Assembly: GCA_036524115.1 (NCBI GenBank) | Contig: DATDCY010000136.1 | Coordinates: 1-9,731 of the forward strand | DNA: 9,731 nt | Direction of reading: 5' to 3' | Source of the DNA: a bacterium | GTDB lineage: Bacteria; JAUVQV01; DATDCY01 | Part shown: positions 1 to 9,314 of the stretch, piece after piece | Layout: every line of letters begins with the position of its first letter | How positions within the stretch are numbered: position 1 is the stretch's first letter | The notes under the pieces: model-generated | What the model was told of the DNA's origin: nothing | What the model saw: only the letters and a program-made list of their open reading frames with translations | The model's database searches: none | Translations under genes and position numbers: made by a program

Positions 1-1340
1 GCCGGCGCAGGCTCCGCCTTGGGCTGCTCTGCGGCGGGCGCGGGCGCGGCTGCCGCCGGGGCCTCTTCGACAGCGGGCGCGGCAGCCGGGGGCGCGGCGG
101 CGGGAGCAGGCTGCTCCGCGGCCTTCTTCGCGGCCTCCTCGGCCTTCACGGCCTCTTCACGGGCCTTTCTCTCGGCATCTTCCTTCGCCTTCTTCTCGGC
201 CTCTTCCTTGGCCTTCCTGTCGGCCTCTTCCTTGGCCTTCTTCTCGGCCGCGGCCTTGCGCTCGGCCTCCTCGGCCTCCTTCTTCTTCCTGTCGGCTATC
301 TTCTTGTCCAGCGAGGCAACCTTGTCCGCGGCCTGCTCGTTCTTCTTGTCCAGGTCGACGATCTTCTTCCACTCGGCGAGCGCGGCCTCCAAGTCGCCGC
401 CCTTCTCCGCCTCCTGCGCCTTGGCGCGAATCTCGTCGATCTGCTTCTTGAGCGCGGCCGCCTTCTCGCGCTCCTGTGCCTCGCGCTTGGCCTTCTCGAC
501 CTCCTCGAGGCCCTTCTTGGCTCGCCTGTTGTCAGGCTGGATCTTGAGCACCTCGTTCCAGGAAGCGGTGGCCTTGTCGAACTCGCCGGCGTCAAGGCTT
601 CTCTCCGCGGCGCCGTTGAGTTCGTCGACCCGCTTGGCCAGGGCCTTGCCCGAGGCGGCGGCCCCCTGCCCGAGGTCGAGGGACAGCCGGTCGACGACCT
701 GCTGGAACATCAGGCGCGCCGTGTCGTCGATCCCCTTGCGCCCCGCGAACGGCGTCTCCTGGCTCGTCTGCTTCACGTTGATGCGCCAGACCCGCTTGAC
801 GGGCGTGAAGCTGTCGATGGTGGGATACGCCTTCTCGCGCGCATCCAGAAGGTTGAAGGACGCCGAGACCACGGTGATCGTCGACTTGTCGACCTTGTCC
901 TCGTCGTAGTTCTCGAGGCGTCCGATGAGGATGCATTCAGTGCCGGAGAGCTGGCCGAGCTTGGTGGCGATGAGCGCGCCGTCGACCGGGGCCTTGGGCT
1001 TCTTCTTCAGCCCCAGCTCTTCGCCCGCGCGGGTCATAAGGTCCTTGGCCTGGTCTTCCTCGACGATCACGACCTTCTCAAAGCCGCTGCGCAGGTTGAG
1101 GATGTCCACGAGCTGGCTGGTGAACGGGGTCTCGACCCCCTTGGCCTTGCCGCCGGGCGCAATGTTCTCGAGCGGCCAGACGAGGACGCTCTTGATCGGC
1201 TTGAGCCCCTTGCTCGGGTCCCCGCCCACGTTCGCGTCGTCGAGCAGGTAGGCGTTCATCTGGACCTTGCCGGGGCTGCAGGCAACAAGCGGCAGCAGCG
1301 CTGCGACCAGCGCAACGCCCGCGAGAGATCGTCTCAGCAT
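1..1340 (-). CDS. Envelope lipoprotein with CsgG/LpoB-like domain, TPR-like units and Lys/Glu/Ala stalk (3' end outside window)
   Basis: The frame is open from an ATG at 1340 to the left edge (446 codons, no stop), so the C-terminus is missing. GGAGG lies 5 bases upstream of the ATG. Residues 1-20 are a signal peptide ending in the lipobox L18-V19-A20-C21; S22 at +2 fits outer-membrane sorting by the E. coli rule. Residues 49-63 (IKSVLVWPLENIAPG) and 125-145 (ATKLGQLSGTECILIGRLENY) resemble the 'VLPF...N' and 'G..LGAD.VLIG.V..Y' segments of CsgG/GNA1162/LpoB-type lipoprotein domains. Two TPR-like helical pairs follow at about 243-283 and 300-346, then a highly charged K/E/A coiled coil (about 346-409) and an Ala/Pro tail (from 410), a layout like the TolA stalk. 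By inference it is a periplasm-facing outer-membrane lipoprotein that spans or scaffolds the envelope. The exact function is not known. The upstream neighbour on the same strand is an outer-membrane barrel, but each gene has its own promoter. Confidence 0.85.
   Translation of the reverse strand, partial: MLRRSLAGVALVAALLPLVACSPGKVQMNAYLLDDANVGGDPSKGLKPIKSVLVWPLENIAPGGKAKGVETPFTSQLVDILNLRSGFEKVVIVEEDQAKDLMTRAGEELGLKKKPKAPVDGALIATKLGQLSGTECILIGRLENYDEDKVDKSTITVVSASFNLLDAREKAYPTIDSFTPVKRVWRINVKQTSQETPFAGRKGIDDTARLMFQQVVDRLSLDLGQGAAASGKALAKRVDELNGAAERSLDAGEFDKATASWNEVLKIQPDNRRAKKGLEEVEKAKREAQEREKAAALKKQIDEIRAKAQEAEKGGDLEAALAEWKKIVDLDKKNEQAADKVASLDKKIADRKKKEAEEAERKAAAEKKAKEEADRKAKEEAEKKAKEDAERKAREEAVKAEEAAKKAAEQPAPAAAPPAAAPAVEEAPAAAAPAPAAEQPKAEPAP
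147..242 (-). repeat. 24-bp tandem repeat inside the lipoprotein coiled coil
   Basis: Four 24-base units lie head to tail at 147-170, 171-194, 195-218 and 219-242. The two central units differ at few positions and the outermost is more diverged. On the coding (minus) strand each unit encodes eight residues of the type AExKAKEE, so the repeat builds the charged helical stalk. Copy number can vary by slippage without breaking the frame. Confidence 0.7.
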
Positions 1341-1439
1341 GTAATCCTCCCTTGACTGCAACGCGCGGCGAGCATGATCAGCCGGTCTCGCCGGTTCCCG
1401 GCAGGCAGCAACCCCAGCCTTCCGCCCATAAACCCCGCC

Positions 1440-1467
1440 ATTCTAATGTCCAGTCCGCCGCTGTCAA
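1440..1467 (-). promoter_or_regulatory. Sigma-70 promoter of the lipoprotein gene
   Basis: On the minus strand there is a perfect -35 box TTGACA (1467-1462), a 16-base spacer, and a -10 box TAGAAT (1445-1440, five of six consensus bases). The start codon is about 95 bases downstream, giving a medium-length leader. It lies 15 bases after the stop of the upstream barrel gene, so the lipoprotein can be transcribed independently. Confidence 0.7.
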
Positions 1468-1472
1468 GCGGC
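1457..1472 (-). other. Inverted repeat centred on the -35 box
   Basis: GCCGCT (1457-1462) and AGCGGC (1467-1472) form a perfect 6-bp inverted repeat around a 4-base loop. The promoter -35 box TTGACA sits in its middle. It begins 9 bases after the stop codon of the barrel gene. It could be an operator for the lipoprotein promoter, or a weak terminator hairpin for the barrel mRNA; no T-run follows it. Confidence 0.4.
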
Positions 1473-1481
1473 AAGCCCGCC

Positions 1482-3362
1482 TCAGAACTTCCAGCTCAGC
1501 TTGAGGTTGAGCTTGCGGTGCTCGTCCGTCAGGTCCGAGTACGTCTTGAGGAACTGGTAGTCGCCGGAGATGTCCATGTTGTCGTTCTTCCAGCCGACCT
1601 TGGTCGTGAACTCCAGGTCGTCGTCCTCCTCGGAGCTGCGGTCGTTGTACTTGAACGCCGAGCTGAGCACGAAGTCCTCGTACTTCCAGTCGAGCTTGAG
1701 CGCGTAGGAGACGACGACGACCATCTCCTCGGCGTCCCCCTCGGTGTCGTCCGCCTTGCGCTCGAGCTCCCCCTCGAGGCTGAGCCCCTCGAAGAACTCG
1801 GTGATCGCGAGGTTCAGCCGCGTGTCCTCGTTGAACCCGACCTCCTCCTCGTAGTTGAGCACCTCGTCCGTCTCGCGCGTGGTCTTGCGCCCGTACTCGT
1901 GCGAGATGGTGGTCCTCAGGTATCCGAGGACCAGGCTCTTGAACTCCAGCTTGAACTTCGCGTTGGCGGTGGAGGTGTCCCCCGAGGGGAGGCCCAGGTC
2001 GTCCCAGGTCGACTTGTGCGACGACTCGTAGCTCGGCGTGAGCAGCAGCTCCGCCCAGGTGAACTTCAGCACCCGCAGCCTGAGGACGCTCTTGAACTTC
2101 GCCTCCCGCGCGTCCAGGATGCCGTCGGTGTAGGACCAGGTCGCGCTCGTGCCCGCCGTCAGGTCCCAGACGTCCCGGAACCTGTTCTTGAGCGTGAACT
2201 CGTACTTGCGGTCGTCGTTGGTGTCGATCGAGCGCCCCGTGTCCTCCGCGACCTCGTCCTCGTACTTCAGCTCGCCCTTGCCCCCGATGCGCAGCCAGTT
2301 GACCGGCTCGAAGTCGAAGGCCCCGTTCAGGGTGTCCGTGACCTTCGCCGTGTCGTCCTCCCCGGGTATCGACTCCTGCATCTCGGTGTCGCGCTTGGCG
2401 GACGCGGCGACCTTGAGGTTGGGGAGCACGTCGTAGCGCACCTCCAGGTCGAACTTGTTCGTCACCTGGTACTCGTAGTCGAGCTTCAGCAGGTCCTGGT
2501 CGAACGTGTACTCCCAGGTCAGGTCCCCGCGCAGCCGCGGCGTCAGCTCCAGGGACTTCTGCAGCCGCGTCTTGAGCGACTGCGTGTATTCCTCCTCGGG
2601 GAGCCCCGGGACGCCGCGCTTCTCGACCTCCGAGTACGTCTCCTTGAGCTCGTAGGCCGCCTCGAAGTCCACGTCGCTGAGGATCTGGGTCTTGTACGTC
2701 CCCTTGAGCGACCACTCGGTGTCCTTGTCGGTCTGCCGCTCCGGGAGCCTGTCCCGCTTCGAGCCGAGCTTCAGCGAGAACTCCAGCAGGACGTCGAAGA
2801 TGTCGTCGCGCAGCTGCAGCTCCATGGTGCGGTTCGACGTCTCCGTCGTCTCGAGCTCGTAGTCGCGCTGCTCCTGCAGCTTGAACTTGACCTCCGGCCA
2901 GTACCCGGGGGTCAGGTCCAGATCGACCACGGCGGTGTTCGAGTTCATCGTCGACGCCGAGGCGTCCTCGAACTCCCGGGTCTTGTTGACGATGGAGGTG
3001 TAGGTGAACTTCGCCGAGGACTGCGGGCCGAGCACGCCGAGCTCGAGGCTCGGCGAGGCCTTGGCCGTGGTCGCGACCGCCGTGCCCGCTTTGTCGTCAA
3101 GATCGAGGGTGAGGGCGCCGAGGAAGTCCAGGGACGACGTGAGCGTCGTGCCGAGCCGCACCTGGTACTTCTGCTGGAAGCCGGCGATGGCCAGGACGTC
3201 GTTGCCCGTGTGCTCCTGCTCGTAGGTGTAGTTCATGTCGATGTTGGTCTGGATGTTCTGCGCGGCGGCGGGAAGGGCCGCCGCCGCCAGCGCGCAGAGG
3301 ACGCCGCAGCACACCGCGATGCCGCCGCGGCGCCGGACGTTACGTGTTCGACGGTCCGTCAA
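1482..3362 (-). CDS. Large outer-membrane beta-barrel protein, family not recognised
   Basis: The protein is about 626 residues. The chosen start is TTG at 3362: GGAGG at 3373-3377 precedes it with 10 bases between, and it gives a compact signal peptide (basic MTDRRTRNVRRR, hydrophobic core, ALPAAA then Q-N-I). Alternatives are ATG at 3392 and TTG at 3410. Both lack a ribosome site and give overlong n-regions, and the latter lies only a few bases from the predicted transcription start. The mature part has alternating polar/hydrophobic strands linked by very acidic loops (such as DDTEGDAEE and SSEEDDD). It ends in KLNLKLSWKF, with the C-terminal Phe expected of BAM-folded barrels. It has no plug domain, TonB box or OmpA-like domain that I can see. 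I infer an outer-membrane porin-like or structural barrel with more than 20 strands; the substrate is unknown. An antisense open frame covers nearly all of it but is a GC artefact. Confidence 0.85.
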   Translation of the reverse strand: MTDRRTRNVRRRGGIAVCCGVLCALAAAALPAAAQNIQTNIDMNYTYEQEHTGNDVLAIAGFQQKYQVRLGTTLTSSLDFLGALTLDLDDKAGTAVATTAKASPSLELGVLGPQSSAKFTYTSIVNKTREFEDASASTMNSNTAVVDLDLTPGYWPEVKFKLQEQRDYELETTETSNRTMELQLRDDIFDVLLEFSLKLGSKRDRLPERQTDKDTEWSLKGTYKTQILSDVDFEAAYELKETYSEVEKRGVPGLPEEEYTQSLKTRLQKSLELTPRLRGDLTWEYTFDQDLLKLDYEYQVTNKFDLEVRYDVLPNLKVAASAKRDTEMQESIPGEDDTAKVTDTLNGAFDFEPVNWLRIGGKGELKYEDEVAEDTGRSIDTNDDRKYEFTLKNRFRDVWDLTAGTSATWSYTDGILDAREAKFKSVLRLRVLKFTWAELLLTPSYESSHKSTWDDLGLPSGDTSTANAKFKLEFKSLVLGYLRTTISHEYGRKTTRETDEVLNYEEEVGFNEDTRLNLAITEFFEGLSLEGELERKADDTEGDAEEMVVVVSYALKLDWKYEDFVLSSAFKYNDRSSEEDDDLEFTTKVGWKNDNMDISGDYQFLKTYSDLTDEHRKLNLKLSWKF

Positions 3363-3422
3363 CGTGCCTGGTCCTCCGTTTCCGCGGCGCATCCGCGGCG
3401 GGGTGCCCAAAACATCGATTCT

Positions 3423-3450
3423 CTTATAGGAGCGGACTGTTGCCTGTCAA
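3423..3450 (-). promoter_or_regulatory. Sigma-70 promoter of the beta-barrel gene, with an A-rich UP-like element
   Basis: On the minus strand there is a perfect TTGACA (3450-3445), a 16-base spacer and TATAAG (3428-3423, five of six). GAGAAAAATC lies directly upstream of the -35 (3460-3451), which resembles an UP element. Transcription would start near 3416, leaving about 54 bases before the TTG start at 3362, which supports that start over the one at 3410. Confidence 0.8.
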
Positions 3451-3467
3451 GATTTTTCTCCCGCGGC

Positions 3468-3500
3468 CCGCCGTGCGCGCCCCGTGCTGATGCACGGCGG
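3468..3500. other. Overlapping inverted repeats upstream of glyA
   Basis: CCGCCGTGC (3468-3476) and GCACGGCGG (3492-3500) form a perfect 9-bp inverted repeat with a 15-base loop. Inside that loop a second copy of CCGTGC (3482-3487) can pair instead with GCACGG (3492-3497), giving a 6-bp stem with a TGAT loop. Two 5' arms thus compete for one 3' arm. The right arm overlaps the weak -35 position of the candidate glyA promoter, so a DNA operator is at least as likely as an RNA switch. Confidence 0.4.
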
Positions 3501-3519
3501 ACCGCATTCGTGGTATGGT
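3491..3519 (+). promoter_or_regulatory. Candidate extended -10 promoter for glyA
   Basis: TGGTATGGT at 3511-3519 fits an extended -10 (TG-n-TATGGT). The hexamer 17 bases further up, TGCACG (3491-3496), is a poor -35. The leader would be about 48 bases. It is the best plus-strand candidate I see in the divergent region, but it is weak. Confidence 0.3.
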
Positions 3520-3534
3520 AACAAGTCCTGCGGA

Positions 3535-3563
3535 GGCGCCGGGCCGCGCCCCAGGGGAGGGAG
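3535..3563 (+). promoter_or_regulatory. glyA leader hairpin and ribosome binding site
   Basis: GGCGC (3535-3539) pairs with GCGCC (3546-3550) around a 6-base loop. Three bases later comes the purine-rich AGGGGAGGGAG (3553-3563), which holds the Shine-Dalgarno sequence for the ATG at 3574. I see no glycine, THF or SAM riboswitch core in the leader. Confidence 0.4.
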
Positions 3564-3573
3564 ACGAACGACG

Positions 3574-4833
3574 ATGAAGCACCTGCGTGCCATCGACCCG
3601 GAGATCGCCCGGGCGATCCAGCTGGAGACGCGCCGCCAGAGCGACAAGCTCGAGCTGATCGCGTCCGAGAACTTCGTGAGCGAGGCCGTCCTGGAGGCCC
3701 AGGACTCGACGCTGACCAACAAGTACGCCGAGGGGTACCCCGGCCGCCGCTACTACGGCGGCTGCGAGTTCGTGGACGTCGCCGAGCGTCTCGCCATCGA
3801 CCGCGCCCGCCTGCTCTTCGGCGCGGACCACGCCAACGTGCAGCCGCACTCGGGAACGCAGGCCAACATGCAGGCCTACTTCTCGCTGCTCGAGCCGGGC
3901 GACACGATCCTGGGCCTGAACCTCGCGCACGGCGGGCACCTCTCGCACGGCCATCCCGTGAACTTCTCGGGGCGGTACTTCACGACGGCCTTCTACGGCG
4001 TGGAGCGCGAAAGCGGCACGATCGACTACGACCGGCTGGCCGCGGTCGCCCGCGAGACCCGGCCGCGCCTCATCGTCGCCGGCGCCAGCGCCTACCCGCG
4101 CACCCTGGACTTCGCCCGCTTTGCGGCCGTCGCGGAGGAGGTCGGCGCCCTGCTCATGGCGGACATGGCCCACATCGCCGGCCTCGTGGCCGCCGGCCTG
4201 CACCCCTCGCCGGTGCCGCACGCGGCGATCGTCACGAGCACGACGCACAAGACCCTGCGCGGCCCGCGCGGCGGCCTCATCCTCTGCCGCGAGCCCTACG
4301 CCCGCGCGGTCGACAAGAACGTCTTCCCGGGCTTCCAGGGCGGGCCGCTGATGCACGTCGTCGCGGCCAAGGCCGTCGCGTTCCACGAGGCGCTCCAGCC
4401 CGCCTTCCGCGACTACCAGGCCCAGATCCTCGCCAATGCCCGGGCGCTCGCCGGCGAACTCGTCCGGCTCGGCTTCCAGCTGGTCTCGGGGGGCACCGAC
4501 ACGCACCTGATGCTCCTGGACCTCGCGCCGCTGGGCATCACCGGCAAGGACGCCGAGACCTGGCTCGACGAGGCCGGCATCACCGTCAACAAGAACGCCA
4601 TCCCCTACGACCCGCAGCCGCCGGCGGTGACCAGCGGCATCCGCATCGGCACGCCCGCGCTGACGACCCGCGGGATGCGCGAGCCGCAGATGCGCGCGAT
4701 CGCGGGCATGATCCACCGCATCCTCGACGCCCGCGGCGAGGCCGCGGTCGTGCGCGAGGTGCACGCGGCGGTCGCGGAGCTCACGGCAGGCTTCCCGCTC
4801 TACGCCGAGCGGCTCGCCTCCTATGCCGACTGA
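3574..4833 (+). CDS. glyA: Serine hydroxymethyltransferase
   Basis: A 419-residue cytosolic PLP enzyme that interconverts serine plus tetrahydrofolate with glycine plus 5,10-methylene-THF, the one-carbon donor for dTMP and purines. The length matches bacterial GlyA (about 415-420). Visible signatures are [11 protein letters not shown] near the N-terminus, [15 protein letters not shown], the PLP-binding Asp197 in ADMAHIAG, the Schiff-base Lys226 in [13 protein letters not shown], and the C-terminal [14 protein letters not shown]. The start is ATG 3574, because residues align with the family from here and a GGGAG motif lies upstream; the frame stays open further 5' (to a GTG at 3484), but that extension looks non-coding. 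It is the first gene of the plus-strand operon and overlaps the next gene by 11 bases. The link to the next gene makes sense: deaminated dCMP gives dUMP, which thymidylate synthase methylates with the methylene-THF made here. Confidence 0.98.
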   Translation: MKHLRAIDPEIARAIQLETRRQSDKLELIASENFVSEAVLEAQDSTLTNKYAEGYPGRRYYGGCEFVDVAERLAIDRARLLFGADHANVQPHSGTQANMQAYFSLLEPGDTILGLNLAHGGHLSHGHPVNFSGRYFTTAFYGVERESGTIDYDRLAAVARETRPRLIVAGASAYPRTLDFARFAAVAEEVGALLMADMAHIAGLVAAGLHPSPVPHAAIVTSTTHKTLRGPRGGLILCREPYARAVDKNVFPGFQGGPLMHVVAAKAVAFHEALQPAFRDYQAQILANARALAGELVRLGFQLVSGGTDTHLMLLDLAPLGITGKDAETWLDEAGITVNKNAIPYDPQPPAVTSGIRIGTPALTTRGMREPQMRAIAGMIHRILDARGEAAVVREVHAAVAELTAGFPLYAERLASYAD

Positions 4834-5302
4834 GCCGCCCGCCCCGCCCCGCCGTCCCGCCTGGGACGAGTACTTCATGGAGATCACCCGGCTGGTGGCG
4901 ACCCGCTCCACCTGCCTGCGCCGCCGGGTGGGCGCCGTGCTCGTGCGCGAGAAGCGCATCCTCTCGACCGGCTACAACGGCGCGCCGCGCGGCCTGCGCC
5001 ACTGCCTGGAGATCGGCTGCCTGCGCGAGCAGCGCGGCGTGCCCTCCGGGGAGCGCCACGAGCTGTGCCGCGCGCTGCACGCCGAGCAGAACGCGATCAT
5101 CCAGGCCGCGCTCCACGGCGTGAGCGTCGACGGCGCCACGCTGTACTGCACCGCGCAGCCCTGCGTCATCTGCTCGAAGATGCTCATCAACTCCGGGATC
5201 CGCTCGGTGGTCTTCGCCGAGGGGTACCCCGACGAGCTCTCGCGCGAGTTGCTCGAGGAGGCGGGCGTGGCGCTCCACCGCGGCGGCGCGCCGGAGGAGT
5301 AG
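4823..5302 (+). CDS. comEB: Deoxycytidylate (dCMP) deaminase, ComEB type
   Basis: A 159-residue zinc-dependent deaminase that converts dCMP to dUMP for thymidylate synthesis. The zinc/catalytic signature is complete: H86-A87-E88 in [12 protein letters not shown] (ligand His and proton-shuttle Glu), and C114/C117 in [11 protein letters not shown]. The N-terminal [28 protein letters not shown] and GYNGAPRG segments are typical of dCMP deaminases rather than CMP or tRNA deaminases. The ATG at 4823 lies within glyA's last codons (11-base overlap) with no clear Shine-Dalgarno sequence, so translation is probably coupled to glyA. The comEB name comes from Bacillus competence operons; here it reflects homology only, and nothing suggests DNA uptake. 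Confidence 0.95.
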   Translation: MPTEPPAPPRRPAWDEYFMEITRLVATRSTCLRRRVGAVLVREKRILSTGYNGAPRGLRHCLEIGCLREQRGVPSGERHELCRALHAEQNAIIQAALHGVSVDGATLYCTAQPCVICSKMLINSGIRSVVFAEGYPDELSRELLEEAGVALHRGGAPEE

Positions 5303-5305
5303 CCC

Positions 5306-5794
5306 GTGCGCTGCCCGTTCTGCTCGCACCTGGAGGACCGGGTCGTCGACTCGCGCACGGGCAAGAACGGCGAGATCATCCGCCGCCGCCGCGCCTGCCT
5401 CAAGTGCCAGCGCCGCTTCACCACGTACGAGCGGGTGGAGGAGGTGCTGCCGACGGTCGTCAAGAAGGACGGGCGCCGCGAGCCCTTCGACCGCCAGAAG
5501 ATCCTCGCCGGCATCCAGAAGGCCTGCCAGAAACGCCCGGTGAGCGCCGCGGCGATCGAGGCCATCGTCCAGGAGATCGAGAACGAGCTGCTCGAGCTGG
5601 GCGAGAAGGAGATCCCCGGGGCCTGGATCGGCCAGCGCGTCATGGTGCGCCTGCAGGCGCTCGACGACGTGGCCTACGTGCGTTTCGCCTCCGTCTACCG
5701 GCAGTTCAAGGACATCTCCGAGTTCATGGACGAGCTCAAGGGCCTGCTCGACCACAAGGCGCCGCCCGCGCCGCCGCCGCGCCCCGCCCGATGA
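5306..5794 (+). CDS. nrdR: Transcriptional repressor NrdR
   Basis: A 162-residue ATP/dATP-sensing repressor of ribonucleotide reductase genes. It starts at GTG 5306, three bases after the deaminase stop, with GGAGG at 5293-5297 (8-base spacing) inside the deaminase's last codons. The zinc ribbon has C3/C6 (CPFC) and C31/C34 (CLKC) with the DSR and RRRR segments between. An ATP-cone follows at about 49-139 ([16 protein letters not shown] ... [16 protein letters not shown]). The match to E. coli NrdR is close over residues 1-145. The last residues ([12 protein letters not shown]) form a Pro/Ala tail beyond the family core. The stop overlaps the kinase start as ATGA. No NrdR box was recognised in this window, and the ribonucleotide reductase genes themselves are elsewhere. 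Confidence 0.97.
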   Translation: MRCPFCSHLEDRVVDSRTGKNGEIIRRRRACLKCQRRFTTYERVEEVLPTVVKKDGRREPFDRQKILAGIQKACQKRPVSAAAIEAIVQEIENELLELGEKEIPGAWIGQRVMVRLQALDDVAYVRFASVYRQFKDISEFMDELKGLLDHKAPPAPPPRPAR

Positions 5795-8002
5795 GCCTGC
5801 GCCTGCGCCGCAATCTGCTCTGGGCGGCGGCGATCGCCGCCCTGATCACGGCGCTGACGACGCTCGAGCTCTGGCTCCAGGGCACCCCCGCGGGGGTGCC
5901 GCTGGCGACCGGTGTCGCCATCTTCGCGCTCCTCAACCTCAACATCATCCTGCTCATGGCCCTGGCGATCCTGGTCTTCCGCAACCTGACCAAGCTCTAC
6001 TTCGAGCGCCGGCAGCGCGTCGCCGGCGCCCACCTGCGCACGCGGCTGGTCGTGGCCTTCAGCGCGCTGGCCAGCCTGCCGGCGCTCGTGCTCTTCCTCG
6101 TCTCGCTCAAGCTCGTCACCTCCAGCGTGCAGGGCTGGTTCGACGCCAGCGTCGAGGACGCCCTGCGCCTGGCCGCCACCAGCGCCGCGGACACGCCGCG
6201 CACCACGGAGCGCGCGGCGCTGGCGCAGGCCCAGCGTCTGGCCGAGGACATCGTGCGCCTCGACCTCGCCGGGCCGGGGCGCCGCGAGATCCGCGCGCGC
6301 CACCTGCGGGGCCGGCTCCAGGAGCTCGAGCTGGCCGCGGCGGCCTACTACGACGGCCCCGGGCCGCCCGAGCAGTTCTTCGCCTCCAGTGCCAGGCCGG
6401 TGCCGGCGCTGCCGCCGGAGCGCCTGCTCGACGCCTGGAACGGGCGCAGCGGCCTGGCGCTTTCCACGACGAGCGCGGGCGCCGCGATCCAGGCCTACTG
6501 GCCCGTGCGCGCCGCCGGCCAGCCGGTGCGCGCGGTGGTCGCCGCCACGCTCGTGATCCCGGCGGACCTCGGCGCCCGCCTCTCGCGGGCGGCGGCGACC
6601 TTCGAGAGCTACCGCCAGACGCGCCTCTTCAGCGGCCCGATCCGCCTGAGCTACACTCTCTGGCTGGCGACGATCGCGCTCGTCATCGTCTTCTCCGCGA
6701 CCTGGTTCGCCTTCTACCTCTCGCGGGTGATCACGACACCCATCCAGCAGCTGGCCGAGGGCACGCGGCGGGTGGCCGGCGGCGACCTGGACTTCGCGAT
6801 CGCCGTCGAGGCCCAGGACGAGATCGGCATGCTCGTCGACTCCTTCAACAGCATGACCCGCGACCTGCGCACGGGCAAGGCGCAGCTCGAGCAGGCCTAC
6901 CGCGATCTGCAGCGCTTCACGGTGGAGCTCGAGCGCCGGCGCAACCTCATCGAGACGATCCTCGAGGCGATCGCCACCGGCGTGATCGCCGTCGACCCCC
7001 GCGGCGCGGTCGCGGCCTGCAACCGCGCCGCGCAGGAACTGCTCGGCCTGGCGCCCGACGCCGTCGGCCGCCCGCTCGAGCAGATCCTCGGCGACCCCTC
7101 CCTGCGGCCGCTGCGGGACGCGATCGACGCCCCGCGGGCGGCCGCGGACGCCGCCGGCGAGGGCCGCGTCGTGCTCTCGACGGGCGGGCTCGTGCGCACC
7201 CTCTTCGTGACCGTCGTGCCGCTGCGCGACCCGCGCTTCGCCGACCTCGGGCGGCTCGTCGTCGTCGACGACCTCACGCAGCTGGTGCGCGCGCAGCGGA
7301 TCGCCGCGTGGCGCGAGGCGGCGCGCCGCATCGCGCACGAGATCAAGAACCCCCTGACGCCGATCCGGCTCTCGATCGAGCGGGCGCGCAAGAAGCTCCT
7401 CGACGGGGCGCCCGACCGTGAGCAGGTCTTCCTCGAGGCCGCGGCCACGGTCATCTCCGAGGTCGAGGCCATGAAGCGGCTCGTCGACGAGTTCTCCCGC
7501 TTCGCGCGGCTGCCCGCGCCGCGGCCGGAGCCGGTGGACCTGCGCGAGGTGGTCGACGGCGCGGTCGACCTCTACCGCCCCGGGCACCGGGAGGTCGAGT
7601 TCGTCACCCGGCACCACCCCCAGCCGCTCGTGATCGACGGGGACGCCGAGCAGCTGCGCCGCGTCTTCATCAACCTGCTGGAGAACGCCCTCGACGCGCT
7701 CGACGGGCCGGGGACGATCGAGATCGCGACCGCGCCCGGCGAGGACGGCCGCACGGCGCGCGTGCGGGTCGCCGACACGGGGCGCGGCCTGCCGCCCGGG
7801 GACCGCGACCGCGTCTTCCTGCCCTACATCACCACCAAGAAGGAAGGCGGCGGCCTCGGGCTGGCCATCGTCGGCGACATCGTCGCGAGCCACGGCGGCA
7901 CGGTGCGCGCCGAGGACAACCCGCCCCGCGGGACCGCGTTCGTGCTGGAGTTCCCCCTGCGACGCGAGGCCGCGGCCCCGCACCCGGGGCTGGAGGTCGG
8001 CC

Positions 8003-8013
<11 letters not shown>
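5791..8013 (+). CDS. ntrY: NtrY-like membrane sensor histidine kinase
   Basis: A 740-residue inner-membrane kinase that starts at ATG 5791 in an ATGA overlap with nrdR. Hydrophobic segments are at about 9-29, 39-63, 85-109 and 288-310. The stretch between the last two (about 110-287) should be an extracytoplasmic sensor domain. HAMP follows (311-363, [23 protein letters not shown]...), then PAS (about 381-500). The HisKA H-box has His516 in [16 protein letters not shown]. The HATPase has Asn632 ([12 protein letters not shown]), Asp662 in DTGRGLP, and the GGGLGLAIV glycine lid at 686-694. The [11 protein letters not shown]-box, several N-terminal membrane segments and HAMP-PAS order are those of NtrY. 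It overlaps the next gene by 11 bases, which fits a cognate pair. The signal is unknown; NtrY proteins elsewhere respond to nitrogen or redox state. Confidence 0.92.
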
Positions 8014-9244
<1,231 letters not shown>

Positions 9245-9289
9245 GCCGTCCACCGCAGCGGCGCGTCGGTCGCCTGCTCACCAGTAGCC

Positions 9290-9306
9290 GTGCCGGGCCA
9301 CGGCAC
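9290..9306. terminator. Hairpin after the response regulator
   Basis: GTGCCG (9290-9295) and CGGCAC (9301-9306) form a perfect 6-bp stem with a 5-base loop, 45 bases after the ntrX stop. There is no T-run, so intrinsic termination is uncertain. It may simply be part of the structured region that follows. Confidence 0.3.
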
Positions 9307-9314
9307 CGGCTTCA

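Noticed and set aside
19-909. A plus-strand Ala/Ser/Phe-rich open frame at the left edge
   Set aside because: It is the antisense of the Lys/Glu/Ala stalk; its low-complexity Ser/Phe pattern is the complement of Glu/Lys codons. The minus-strand frame has a lipobox, a ribosome site and a promoter.
1374-3521. A plus-strand open frame of about 715 codons opposite the beta-barrel gene
   Set aside because: Its translation is Leu/Val/Arg/Glu-rich with no fold or motif, while the opposite strand has a signal peptide, barrel strands and a terminal Phe. It is an antisense frame kept open by GC-rich third positions.
3421-3573. Glycine, THF or SAM riboswitch ahead of glyA
   Set aside because: The leader is short and none of the conserved cores I know for these classes is visible; only simple inverted repeats are present.
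5065-5790. Upstream extension of the kinase frame through the deaminase and nrdR
   Set aside because: The frame is open, but residues before the ATG at 5791 are an Arg/Ala-rich shadow of two well-recognised genes. The membrane segments and ATGA overlap fix the start.
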